A stretch of 64,000 nucleotides of DNA from assembly GCF_000315055.1 (NCBI RefSeq), contig NZ_BAER01000124.1, positions 19,768-83,767 of the forward strand, read 5' to 3'. Numbering within the stretch: position 1 is the first letter of the stretch; each line of letters starts with the position of its first letter. This DNA comes from Paraglaciecola polaris LMG 21857 (lineage in GTDB: Bacteria; Pseudomonadota; Gammaproteobacteria; Enterobacterales; Alteromonadaceae). Shown one piece after another: positions 43,220-51,757 of the stretch. The translations under genes were made by a program, and so were the position numbers. Below the pieces are notes generated by a model. It made no database searches. It was not told where the DNA came from and was given only the letters and a program-made list of their open reading frames with translations.

Positions 43220-43921
43220 TTAAGACTTGTTTAGTCTCATTTCAATCTCATGGACACTGGTGTGACGCACATCGAGGCCTTTAACCAAATAAATAATATG
43301 TTCCGCTATATTGCGTGCATGATCGCCAATACGCTCAATGGAACGCAACGCCCATATTATATTCATCACTCGACCAATAGAACGTGGATCTTCCATCATG
43401 TAAGTGACAATTTCACGCATTGCCGATTGATACTCCCTGTCAACTTGCGTATCAGCCCGGGCCACATCTAACGCTTTGTCGGCATCAAATCTGGCAAAAG
43501 CATCGAGTACTGAATTTACCATTTTTTGTACCAAAGCGCCCATATGACGTATCGATTCATAACCGCCTGGCGCAGCTCCATCATCACTCAAAGCGATGGC
43601 CATTTGCGCTATTTTTTGTGCTTCGTCGCCCATTCGCTCAAGATCTCGGGTCATCTTGGTGACCGACAGTACCATGCGCAGATCCGATGCTGCCGGCTGA
43701 CGACACGCAAGGATCATGGTGCAGTTTTCATCCAGTAGCACTTCACGGCGGTCTACATCGTCTTCAACACTCAAAACGTGCTCTGCCAACGTGCGGTCAA
43801 CCGATTCGATTGCCTTAACAGAATCGATGATCTGCTGCTCAACAACGCCGCCCATTTCTAACACCTGACTCTTCAATGCTTCTAGGTCAGAGTCAAAGCG
43901 CTGAGAAATATGTCGCTCCAT
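43220..43921 (-). CDS. phoU: Phosphate-signalling regulator PhoU
   Basis: A 233-residue all-helical protein with two PhoU repeats, ending in HIIYLVKG and showing ERMGDEAQKIAQMA and SIERIGDHARNIAEHI, the metal-binding ExxxD motifs of the family. PhoU links the Pst transporter to the PhoR kinase and turns the PHO response off when phosphate is plentiful. It is the last gene of pstSCAB-phoU, 15 bp after pstB, and has the same length as E. coli PhoU. Confidence 0.96.
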   Translation of the reverse strand: MERHISQRFDSDLEALKSQVLEMGGVVEQQIIDSVKAIESVDRTLAEHVLSVEDDVDRREVLLDENCTMILACRQPAASDLRMVLSVTKMTRDLERMGDEAQKIAQMAIALSDDGAAPGGYESIRHMGALVQKMVNSVLDAFARFDADKALDVARADTQVDREYQSAMREIVTYMMEDPRSIGRVMNIIWALRSIERIGDHARNIAEHIIYLVKGLDVRHTSVHEIEMRLNKS

Positions 43922-43936
43922 ATTGTTCCCCTTAGG

Positions 43937-44809
43937 TTAGCCGAATCGTCCGGTAATATAGGCTTCAGTGAGCGCATGCTCTGGATTAGTAAATACACGG
44001 CGCGTGTCGTTAACTTCAATTAAACGCCCCATATGGAAATAAGCTGTGCGGTTAGAAACCCTAGCCGCTTGCTGCATAGAGTGAGTAACGATAGCGATGG
44101 TAAAATTCTGGCTAAGATCTGCCATTAACTCTTCAATTCTGGCGGTAGCGATAGGGTCAAGCGCAGAGCACGGCTCATCCATCAAGATCACTTCTGGGTT
44201 GACGGCAATCGTGCGAGCAATGCACAAACGTTGTTGCTGACCGCCGGATAACCCTGTACCCGAAGAGAACAAGCGATCTTTCACTTCATCCCATAAACTC
44301 GCTCTGCGTAAGCTATCTTCAACGATTTCATCTAACTGCGCCCGGCGTGATACCAAGCCATGTACTCTGGGGCCGTAGGCCACATTCTCATATATAGATT
44401 TAGGAAACGGGTTGGGTTTCTGAAACACGATCCCTACCCGAGCACGAAGAGGCACTACATCCTGTTTACGATCATAGATATTATGTTCATCTAGGGTCAC
44501 TTCGCCCTCGACTTTACAGTTGTCTATGGTGTCATTCATACGATTTAAACAACGTAAGAACGTCGACTTCCCGCACCCTGACGGGCCAATCATCGCCATC
44601 ACTTCATTGCGGTTAATGTCTAAACTGACGTCATGAATCGCCTGCTTATCATCGTAATATACGTTTAAATTACGCACTGACATTTTTGCTTTATCTGAAA
44701 ACGAATTGCCCACGGTTTTATTACCCAAGCCGTGTTGGGCGAAATCTAGCGGACGTCCAGTTTCTTGCATGGGGTCGAATAACCGGTTGTATCCTGAATT
44801 TGAACTCAC
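43937..44809 (-). CDS. pstB: Phosphate ABC transporter ATPase PstB
   Basis: The 290-residue ATPase of the high-affinity phosphate importer. Walker A is GPSGCGKST, the signature is LSGGQQQR and Walker B is [13 protein letters not shown], all in place, with the H-loop in VTHSM. It has an N-terminal extension of about 40 residues before the SVRNLNVYY start of the family. It is 12 bp after pstA. The length is normal for marine gammaproteobacteria and longer than E. coli PstB (257). Confidence 0.96.
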   Translation of the reverse strand: MSSNSGYNRLFDPMQETGRPLDFAQHGLGNKTVGNSFSDKAKMSVRNLNVYYDDKQAIHDVSLDINRNEVMAMIGPSGCGKSTFLRCLNRMNDTIDNCKVEGEVTLDEHNIYDRKQDVVPLRARVGIVFQKPNPFPKSIYENVAYGPRVHGLVSRRAQLDEIVEDSLRRASLWDEVKDRLFSSGTGLSGGQQQRLCIARTIAVNPEVILMDEPCSALDPIATARIEELMADLSQNFTIAIVTHSMQQAARVSNRTAYFHMGRLIEVNDTRRVFTNPEHALTEAYITGRFG

Positions 44810-44821
44810 TAGGTATTCCTA

Positions 44822-46165
44822 TTATTGATGGCTTCGGCCAAGACGATGGCGCAGCCATACAGCCAAACCATTCATGGTAATTAAGAATGCTAACAACACC
44901 ATAATGGCTGCAGATGTACGTTCGACAAACGCACGCTCAGGACTATCAGCCCATAGAAAGATTTGTACTGGCAATGCACTCGATGGATCCATTAAGTTGT
45001 CCGGCACGTCCACAATAAAAGCCACCATGCCAATCATAAGTAACGGTGCTGTTTCGCCAAGGGCCTGAGCAAAGCCGATAATCGCACCGGTTAACATACC
45101 GGGCATAGCCAGCGGTACAACGTGATGCAACACCACTTGCATTTTTGAGGCACCCAAGCCGTAAGCTGCATCACGAATTGACGGTGGAACCGCTTTAATT
45201 GCCGCACGACTTGAAATAATAATAGTGGGCAATGTCATTAAGGTTAACACTAAGCCACCCACCAGAGGAATTGAGCGAGGCATATCAAAAAAACCGATAA
45301 ATATTGCCAATCCTAATAGACCGAAAATAATTGATGGCACTGCGGCCAGATTATTGATATTCACCTCAATAAAGTCTGTAAGTCCATTTTTAGGTGCGTA
45401 CTCTTCTAAATATATCGCAGCGGCAATACCAATCGGAAACGACAGTCCTATCGTCACCAATAACATAAACAAGGAGCCCATCAGTGCACTGCGGATCCCT
45501 GCTTGCTCGGGTTCACGTGAATCTCCCGAGGTAAAAAAAGTCGTGTTGAAGGCTTGGCGCACCTGCTCATGAGCAATCCAGTTATCCACCCAGCCTTGCT
45601 GTTGTTGGCTCAAGCGGCCACTAATGCCTTCCCCGCTGTGCCCCAGACTCTTAACATAATTATCTACGTCATCGTCGGCAACCAGCCACACGCCAACCGT
45701 TTGATTGAGCAAGCTCGGGGTGTCGCTTAATGTTTCTTCCACTGTGTAGACTGCGCCAGTGCTAATTAGATTCAACAGCTGGCGCTTATCTGCAGCAGTG
45801 GACCCTATCGCCCCATTAATACGCATTTGATCCTCGATTAGCCCTTGCTCGATGACGCTGTCGTAGTTCGCCTTGGCAAGCTGAGCTGTTGAACTAGGGT
45901 CAGTAATCTGTAATCGCTGAGCGTTGAGGGGAACTTGCACATAAACTTGAGTTTGAAAAAATGCCCCATGACCTTTTGCAATGATATCGCTAAACAAAAT
46001 CAACAGGCAGGCAAAGCCGAATAAAATAGCAGCCACACCGTAGGCACGAAAACGCCATTCAGCACGCTTACGCTTGCCTAAATTGCGCGTTACCAGCGCC
46101 ATAGTATCGACGTGTTTGCGCGCAGAAACAGTATTAGGGGTCATTTTTGCCATCTGCTTACTCAT
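44822..46165 (-). CDS. pstA: Phosphate ABC transporter permease PstA (enlarged form)
   Basis: A permease of 447 residues from the ATG at 46165, which overlaps the pstC stop by 8 bp; the frame is open to 46192. The permease core at about 215-440 has the usual membrane spans and the GLGASKMQVVLHHVVPLAMPGM coupling loop. Between the first span (FRAYGVAAILFGFACLLILF) and the core there is about 180 residues of predicted periplasmic sequence. E. coli PstA is 296 residues, so the insert is large. It is a type seen in Vibrio, Shewanella and Alteromonas. Confidence 0.93.
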   Translation of the reverse strand: MSKQMAKMTPNTVSARKHVDTMALVTRNLGKRKRAEWRFRAYGVAAILFGFACLLILFSDIIAKGHGAFFQTQVYVQVPLNAQRLQITDPSSTAQLAKANYDSVIEQGLIEDQMRINGAIGSTAADKRQLLNLISTGAVYTVEETLSDTPSLLNQTVGVWLVADDDVDNYVKSLGHSGEGISGRLSQQQQGWVDNWIAHEQVRQAFNTTFFTSGDSREPEQAGIRSALMGSLFMLLVTIGLSFPIGIAAAIYLEEYAPKNGLTDFIEVNINNLAAVPSIIFGLLGLAIFIGFFDMPRSIPLVGGLVLTLMTLPTIIISSRAAIKAVPPSIRDAAYGLGASKMQVVLHHVVPLAMPGMLTGAIIGFAQALGETAPLLMIGMVAFIVDVPDNLMDPSSALPVQIFLWADSPERAFVERTSAAIMVLLAFLITMNGLAVWLRHRLGRSHQ

Positions 46166-47552
46166 ACTCTTCACGGTATTGACGCACCACATACAAAGCG
46201 ATGTAGTTAAGTACTAATGTAACGCTAAATAACATTAGCCCCAGCGCAAAAGCTGACAAGGTTTTAGGGCTGTCAAACTCTTGATCCCCGACCAGCAAGG
46301 TAACTATCTGTACCGTAATTGTGGTAACTGATTCTAATGGATTGGCGGTCAAATGGGCTGCTAATCCCGCGGCCATTACCACTATCATAGTCTCACCTAT
46401 AGCCCGTGATGCGGCGAGTAACACGCCGCTAACAATCCCAGGTAAGGCCGCTGGGATCACCACCAGTTTAATGGTTTCTGATTGCGTCGCCCCTAGGCCC
46501 AACGAACCGTCTCGTAACGATTGAGGTACGGCTTTAAGTACATCATCTGATAAGGATGAAACAAACGGAATAATCATCACGCCCATAACTAATCCTGCCG
46601 CCAGTGCACTTTCAGAAGAGACATCTAAACCGAGCATACCACCGCTGTCGCGAATAAAAGGAGCCACGGTTAACGCCGCAAAAAAACCATACACCACGGA
46701 AGGAATACCGGCCAAAATCTCCAGCATTGGCTTAACCGCAGCACGTAGTCTTGGTGAGGCATATTCTGACAAATAAATAGCTGACATTAGCCCTGCAGGC
46801 ACTGCCACTAGCATGGCAATAAAGGAAATCAATAAGGTGCCTAAAAACAAAGGAACAGCACCGAATGCACCCGATGCGCCCACTTGATCGATACGCAGGG
46901 CCGTTTGTGGGCTCCAGTGCGTGCCGAAAATGAAATCAAACACATTCACCGACTGGAAAAACCTCAGTGACTCAAACAGCACAGACAACACAATCCCCAC
47001 AGTCGTCACAATTGCGATGCTGGCACATAACAACAGCGCCCATTTAAACACTCTCTCGACTTGCTGACGTGCCGGCACTTTAGGTTTTATCCATAACCAG
47101 CTTAATGAAAATGCTAAGCCTAAGCTGAATAACACCACGACGGATAAACTTAACTGACTAAGGTGCTGCCAGCGTAGATAGTCACGCCCTGCTTGCACTA
47201 AATAATCAGGGGGATTACTGCTGATCAGTGCATTGGGGTACAAGGCCAAATTAATGACAGTGTTGACCATCAACTCGATTTCGCTATCGGGCAGTGCTTG
47301 AGCCGATTCGGGTAGTAAGTTCACTATGGCCGCATGTACCACAACATCATCGAACACGCTCCAGCCTAATACAATCAACAAGCATGGCAGCGCGCACCAC
47401 AGTGCACTTAACACGCCGTAGTAATAGGGCAAGGAATGCAACGCATTTTTCTTACCTGCGCGATACGCAATATTTGCGGCGCGATTACGTCCTAAAATAT
47501 AAGCGCCCGCCGCACACAGTAGTGTGATGATAATGAGAGTCGGGGTTTCCAT
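46158..47552 (-). CDS. pstC: Phosphate ABC transporter permease PstC (enlarged form)
   Basis: A permease of 464 residues from the ATG at 47552; a TTG three codons earlier is the alternative. The core shows YASPRLRAAVKPMLEILAGIPSVVYGFFA and the coupling loop SLGLGATQSETIKLVVIPAALPGI. The first 200 residues carry two extra spans with a periplasmic loop between them, longer than in E. coli PstC (319). It partners PstA in the membrane and receives phosphate from PstS. It begins 36 bp after the pstS stop. Confidence 0.93.
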   Translation of the reverse strand: METPTLIIITLLCAAGAYILGRNRAANIAYRAGKKNALHSLPYYYGVLSALWCALPCLLIVLGWSVFDDVVVHAAIVNLLPESAQALPDSEIELMVNTVINLALYPNALISSNPPDYLVQAGRDYLRWQHLSQLSLSVVVLFSLGLAFSLSWLWIKPKVPARQQVERVFKWALLLCASIAIVTTVGIVLSVLFESLRFFQSVNVFDFIFGTHWSPQTALRIDQVGASGAFGAVPLFLGTLLISFIAMLVAVPAGLMSAIYLSEYASPRLRAAVKPMLEILAGIPSVVYGFFAALTVAPFIRDSGGMLGLDVSSESALAAGLVMGVMIIPFVSSLSDDVLKAVPQSLRDGSLGLGATQSETIKLVVIPAALPGIVSGVLLAASRAIGETMIVVMAAGLAAHLTANPLESVTTITVQIVTLLVGDQEFDSPKTLSAFALGLMLFSVTLVLNYIALYVVRQYREEYE

Positions 47553-47588
47553 AGTCTTCAATTAATTACGTCTATTCATGCTTAATCA

Positions 47589-48677
47589 TTAGTGCGTCAC
47601 AGGCCGCAGTGCTTTAACGCGTTCAGCAATGGCTTGTCGCTCTGATTTCGTTAGCGGTATCATACCTTTGCGAGATAAATAACCGTTTTCCCCTGCAGCT
47701 CGATCACTGATAAATTCACTGATAAAAGCTTCAATGCCTGGGATCATGCCGATATGCGCTTTTTTCACATAAACATACAGTGGTCGCGATATTGGGTAAT
47801 CACCACTGGCTATAGACGCAAAACTCGGTTTGAAGCCGTCTATTTCAGCGCTCTGGATCCGGTCTCTATTTTGATCCAGAAAGCTAAACCCCAGCAATCC
47901 TAGTGCATCTGGGTTGGCATTTAACTTTTGCACCACTAAATTATCGTTCTCACCAGCGTCAATATAGCCACCGTCTTCTCGTAACATGCGGCATAAACCA
48001 CGTTGCTTGTGTGTTAACGCCCCTGCGCGCTTAACATCACCACCTTGTTGAGCTTGCTTAGCTTGTGCTTGTAAATCGGCTATCCATGCAAAAGTGTGGC
48101 AACCATAATCAAGTACCAGTTCAGAGAAGGCGTCCCGAGTGCCAGATGTAGGGGGCGGGCCCAACACTTCTATTCTTACCTCTGGCAAACTCGGATTAAT
48201 GTCTCGCCAATTTAGATAAGGGTTGGCAATAGTATTGGCACTGCCATCCGGGTTCGGTACATTCTTCGCCAAGGCTAGAAATAATTCTCGCCGCGTTAAA
48301 CTGATGCGTTGACCGACTTTGCTCTGGGCTAAAACAATCCCGTCGAAGCCAATAAGAATTTCAACCACATCGTTCACGCCGTTACGACGACACAATTCTA
48401 TTTCAGATGCTTTGATTTGGCGCGAAGAATTGGCCACATCCGGATACTTCATGCCCACTCCTTGGCAAAATAGTTTTAATCCCCCCCCTGAACCGGTTGA
48501 TTCAATTTTGGGAGTACGAAATGGTGTTGATTTACCGAAGCGTTCTGCCACCACAGTAGAAAACGCGTAAACCGTTGAAGAACCCACTACGTCAATATAG
48601 TCACGCATCGCCATAGCCTGAGTGCTCATTAAAGCTCCCAGACATACAAAAATTGACACTATTATATTCGGTTTCAT
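47589..48677 (-). CDS. pstS: Phosphate-binding periplasmic protein PstS
   Basis: A 362-residue high-affinity phosphate-binding protein. The signal peptide ends MSTQAMA. The mature start DYIDVVGSSTVYAFSTVVAERF and the segments TPKIESTGSGGGLKLFC, GFDGIVLAQ and PPTSGTRDAFSEL supply the phosphate-coordinating residues. First gene of pstSCAB-phoU. Three Pho half-sites lie 42-70 bp upstream, where they would replace the -35 box. It has an insertion around 195-235 (QAQAKQAQQGGDVKRAGA) compared with E. coli PstS, and is of the longer PBP_like_2 type. Confidence 0.96.
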   Translation of the reverse strand: MKPNIIVSIFVCLGALMSTQAMAMRDYIDVVGSSTVYAFSTVVAERFGKSTPFRTPKIESTGSGGGLKLFCQGVGMKYPDVANSSRQIKASEIELCRRNGVNDVVEILIGFDGIVLAQSKVGQRISLTRRELFLALAKNVPNPDGSANTIANPYLNWRDINPSLPEVRIEVLGPPPTSGTRDAFSELVLDYGCHTFAWIADLQAQAKQAQQGGDVKRAGALTHKQRGLCRMLREDGGYIDAGENDNLVVQKLNANPDALGLLGFSFLDQNRDRIQSAEIDGFKPSFASIASGDYPISRPLYVYVKKAHIGMIPGIEAFISEFISDRAAGENGYLSRKGMIPLTKSERQAIAERVKALRPVTH

Positions 48678-48718
48678 TCAACTACTTAATTAATCTACGC
48701 ACAACAAGCATACATAAT

Positions 48719-48747
48719 ATGACAGTTTTATAACGGTTATATGACAG
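48719..48747 (-). promoter_or_regulatory. Pho box of three half-sites upstream of pstS
   Basis: Read on the minus strand: CTGTCAT (48747-48741), 4 bp, CCGTTAT (48736-48730), 4 bp, CTGTCAT (48725-48719). The outer two are exact consensus half-sites and the middle matches at four of seven. The 11-bp period is the PhoB plan. It ends 41 bp before the start codon of pstS. This is the strongest evidence for PHO control of the pst operon here. Confidence 0.88.
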
Positions 48748-48790
48748 TCTTAGGTAAACAAACAAATTTGTTGTGCCGTATATTTCAGGC

Positions 48791-48846
48791 AAAAAAAAAC
48801 AGAACCCGTACTGAGCATGAATGCTTTTTAAGTACCTGGGTTCTGT
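48791..48846 (-). terminator. Terminator after the pit gene
   Basis: ACAGAACCC (48799-48807) and GGGTTCTGT (48838-48846) form a 9-bp stem, with further pairing inside. In the minus direction a run of nine T follows (A at 48791-48799). It stops transcription from the pit gene before pstS. Confidence 0.88.
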
Positions 48847-48878
48847 TTCGATTGGTGACACATCACCTTAAGAGCATA

Positions 48879-50147
48879 CTAGGGAGCAAAAACGCCTTTC
48901 AATACGAAGAAGAAAAGTATTGACAACCCCGCCCCTGCGGGCAGAGTCACGACCCAAGAGACCACGATATTGCGCACTACACCTAAATTGATCGCCGCAA
49001 TTCCACGCGCCATACCAACACCTAATACCGCACCAACTAAGGTTTGTGTGGTAGAGATAGGTAAGCCAGTACCCGAGGCTAATACCACAGTACATGCCGC
49101 AGCTAATTCGGCAGCGAAACCACGACTCGGGGTTAAATGGGTAATGCCATTACCAATTGTCTTGATAACGCGATGACCAAACAAAGCTAAACCGGCAACA
49201 ATACCCAAGCCGCCCAAAGGTAATATCCACCAAACTAAGCCAGCTTGCTTAGTGATTTCACCATTGTTATGAATAATACTCACCACAGCAGCCAAAGGCC
49301 CAATCGCATTTGCAACATCGTTCGAACCGTGAGCAAACGCCATACAACACGCTGTCACTATCATTAGAATAGCGAATACTTTTTCGACATTTGCATAATG
49401 TGTACGTCGGTCTGCTTTGTCGTCGTATTTAATGCGGTTAATTGCAAACTTACCGATCACCCCGACTAAAATTGCGATAGCAAAAGCAATATAAAAACCG
49501 TTCGCGGTGCCTATCTCAAACCCAACGTGTTTTAGACCCTTTTTGATAGTGACAAGAGACATTACAAAGCCCGCTGCGCCCATGTAAAACGGCACATAAC
49601 GCTGGGCATTATTAAATGGCTTTTCGGTATCAAAAATAAGTTTTTGCGCGCTTTGGAAAATCAAATAAGCAATAAAACCGGATATAGCAGGGGTAATAAT
49701 CCAGCTACCAACAATACCGCCCACCTTGCTCCAAGCAACAGCATCGGCACTAACGCCAACCGCGGCGAACCCCACTAATGCACCAACAATAGAGTGAGTA
49801 GTCGACACTGGCCATCCTAAATAGGATGCAAACGCCAACCAGATACCCGCAGCAAGTAACGCAGATATCATTCCGTATACCAGCAGCTCAGGGCTGTCAA
49901 TAAAGTAGGATGAGTCCAAAATCCCTTTACGAATGGTGGATGTCACTTCACCACCGGCTAAGTAAGCGCCAGCAAACTCAAACACCATAGCAATTAAGAT
50001 AGCTTGCTTAATCGTCAGGGCTTTTGACCCAACCGAGGTACCCATTGCATTCGCAACGTCGTTAGCCCCGATCCCCCAGGCCATGAGGAAACCTACTAAA
50101 GCGGCTACCACGATAAGCGTGGAGCCGTATGTCTGTAAAATATCCAT
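48879..50147 (-). CDS. Pit-family inorganic phosphate transporter
   Basis: A 422-residue permease with about ten spans. The family motif GANDVANAMGTSVGSKAL appears near residue 27 and again as HGSNDVANAIGPLAAV in the second half, the duplicated PHO-4 signature. It should carry metal-phosphate by proton symport. It is the second gene of a unit with the DUF47 gene before it, 12 bp apart. A perfect Pho box sits upstream of that unit, unlike the constitutive E. coli pitA. A terminator follows. Confidence 0.93.
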   Translation of the reverse strand: MDILQTYGSTLIVVAALVGFLMAWGIGANDVANAMGTSVGSKALTIKQAILIAMVFEFAGAYLAGGEVTSTIRKGILDSSYFIDSPELLVYGMISALLAAGIWLAFASYLGWPVSTTHSIVGALVGFAAVGVSADAVAWSKVGGIVGSWIITPAISGFIAYLIFQSAQKLIFDTEKPFNNAQRYVPFYMGAAGFVMSLVTIKKGLKHVGFEIGTANGFYIAFAIAILVGVIGKFAINRIKYDDKADRRTHYANVEKVFAILMIVTACCMAFAHGSNDVANAIGPLAAVVSIIHNNGEITKQAGLVWWILPLGGLGIVAGLALFGHRVIKTIGNGITHLTPSRGFAAELAAACTVVLASGTGLPISTTQTLVGAVLGVGMARGIAAINLGVVRNIVVSWVVTLPAGAGLSILFFFVLKGVFAP

Positions 50148-50159
50148 GAATACTGTCTC

Positions 50160-50837
50160 TTAGTTGGCTAACATGAGTTCGAGTCGAGAACCGACACGTT
50201 CTGAAATATCAGCCAATTCCCCCACCCACTCAATGATGCTATATAAAAACATCACGTCGATAGGGTTAAGCTGTGACTCTAAAACCAGTAATTCTCTGCG
50301 CAAGGCAACTTGCATTACGTCTGTGTCGTCTTCGATTTTATCTAAGTCGACGATCATATCTTCAACTAAACGTACTTCACGACCACGAAAACCGGTTTCC
50401 AGTAGATCATCCAGTTCGTTGATCACACGCTTGGCTTGTTTAGTTGCATCCAAGCTACGTTCTAAGTAGACCATAAAGCTTTCGCGAATTTCCACTGGGA
50501 ACATCAACTGGCGTCCCAATATACGACCCGAAATATCTTTAGCTTTATTCGCAATTTTATCTTGTTGGGTTAACAGCTCAAGAACATCTTGGCGTTGAAT
50601 AGGCATAAAAATGCCCCGTGGTAAACTGATGCGAAGATCGCGTTTAAGGGTATCAGCCTCTTTTTCTAAGTTAGAAATCTCTCTTTGAAAAAGCGCTGCT
50701 TTCTCCCAATCCCCAGAGAAAACAGAATTAAAAAACGGTAGCAGCCCTTGGCTACATTTATTCACCACTTTGATATGGTCTTCAAGTGGCTTCAAAGGAG
50801 ATTTCGCAAAAACTCCAAGAAATGTGTTTGTTGGCAT
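50160..50837 (-). CDS. DUF47 family protein, Pit accessory (PhoU-like)
   Basis: A 225-residue all-helical protein of the DUF47/TIGR00153 family, distantly related to PhoU: SPLKPLEDHIKVVNKCSQGLLPFF, EKEADTLKRDLRISLPRGIFMPIQRQDVLELLTQQDKIANKAKDI. It is always found next to Pit transporters and may control their activity. It is the first gene of the pair, with a Pho box 71 bp upstream of the start codon. I give no symbol because names vary. Confidence 0.9.
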   Translation of the reverse strand: MPTNTFLGVFAKSPLKPLEDHIKVVNKCSQGLLPFFNSVFSGDWEKAALFQREISNLEKEADTLKRDLRISLPRGIFMPIQRQDVLELLTQQDKIANKAKDISGRILGRQLMFPVEIRESFMVYLERSLDATKQAKRVINELDDLLETGFRGREVRLVEDMIVDLDKIEDDTDVMQVALRRELLVLESQLNPIDVMFLYSIIEWVGELADISERVGSRLELMLAN

Positions 50838-51145
50838 ACGTTAAGTATCTCTATGGTTTAAATACAGCAATTCGAGTTTAATCGTCGCGCATGATACCTG
50901 AAGAAAAATGACAGTAACATGACAGTGACGTGCTTTTCGTCTCAGTTTTACAACAAAAAGTAATAATAGAGCACAATTCCCAGTACGCTAAACTGTCACA
51001 TTCTCCTTTTCAAACACTGGTAAAATAGAATAATCAATTAATACTATCAATTGATTATTAAGGAAAAATTACAAACAATTGGCACTGTTGTAAGCTATGC
51101 TAAACCCCATTACTAATACTTAACTTTAACGCGAGGTTCATTATT
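50838..51145. other. 308-bp divergent promoter region between the Pit operon and gcvR
   Basis: This region holds the Pho box at 50908-50925 for the Pit operon on the minus strand and the promoter and ribosome site (GAGG) for gcvR on the plus strand. An AT-rich block near 51025-51065 is likely to be part of the gcvR promoter. No gene is seen inside. Confidence 0.7.
50908..50925 (-). promoter_or_regulatory. Perfect Pho box upstream of the DUF47-pit operon
   Basis: On the minus strand CTGTCATGTTACTGTCAT: two exact CTGTCAT half-sites separated by 4 bp, the full PhoB consensus plan. It ends 71 bp before the DUF47 start codon. It implies that the Pit transporter is induced when phosphate is low. 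Confidence 0.88.
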
Positions 51146-51652
51146 ATGAAACCAATGATTTTTACCTTAGTCGGCAAAGATAAACGTGGCTTGGTCGACT
51201 CACTTGCTCAATCAGTGTTCAAATTGGGTGGGAATTGGCTAGGCAGTAATTTGTCATATATGGCGGGCCACTTTGCAGGTTTTGTGGAAATTCAATTGCC
51301 GGAAGACAAACAGGCCGCTTTAATAGAGCAGTTTTCTAACCATCCAAGTTTATCGATCAATTTAGTCGAGGGGAGCAGCGAAAACGTCGCCCAAACTCAT
51401 ACTGTGCAAATAGATGTTATGGGTAACGATAAACCGGGCATAGTGCAAGAACTCACTACTATCTTAAATCGTTTCAGTTTGAATATTGTTAAGTTTGATT
51501 CCACTTGCGACAGTGCACCGAATTGGGGTGGTATGTTGTTTAAAGCCAAAACCTTGGTCGCCATTGAAGATGGATTCGACTTAGACGAGCTGCGTCTGGC
51601 GCTGGAATCGATCGCGAACGACTTAGTGGTAGACATCACGACAAAGGCCTAA
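51146..51652 (+). CDS. gcvR: GcvR-type ACT-domain regulator
   Basis: A 168-residue protein with two ACT domains: the first starts MIFTLVGKDKRGLVDSLAQSVFKLGGNWLGSNLSYMAGHFAGFVEI and the second VQIDVMGNDKPGIVQELTTILN. It matches E. coli GcvR, which binds glycine and holds back GcvA so the gcv operon stays off. GAGG lies 8 nt before the ATG. It lies between phosphate genes, with no gcv genes near. A different ACT sensor role is possible. Confidence 0.85.
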   Translation: MKPMIFTLVGKDKRGLVDSLAQSVFKLGGNWLGSNLSYMAGHFAGFVEIQLPEDKQAALIEQFSNHPSLSINLVEGSSENVAQTHTVQIDVMGNDKPGIVQELTTILNRFSLNIVKFDSTCDSAPNWGGMLFKAKTLVAIEDGFDLDELRLALESIANDLVVDITTKA

Positions 51653-51686
51653 ATGCACATAAATGAGTAGCTAAACGGCGGTATTG

Positions 51687-51704
51687 CTGTCATAAATTCG
51701 TCAT
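51687..51704 (+). promoter_or_regulatory. Pho box upstream of ppk
   Basis: CTGTCATAAATTCGTCAT: one exact half-site, 4 bp, and a second that matches at five of seven. It ends 54 bp before the ppk start codon, on the coding strand. This fits PHO control of polyphosphate synthesis, known in other bacteria. Confidence 0.72.
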
Positions 51705-51757
51705 ACAGAATTGACACTATACCGCTCAAATTTTGCTTATTCTGACATTAAGACATT

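Noticed and set aside
45225..45572. 115-residue plus-strand ORF opposite pstA
   Set aside because: It lies wholly within the PstA permease core, whose motifs are unmistakable, and lacks a start signal.
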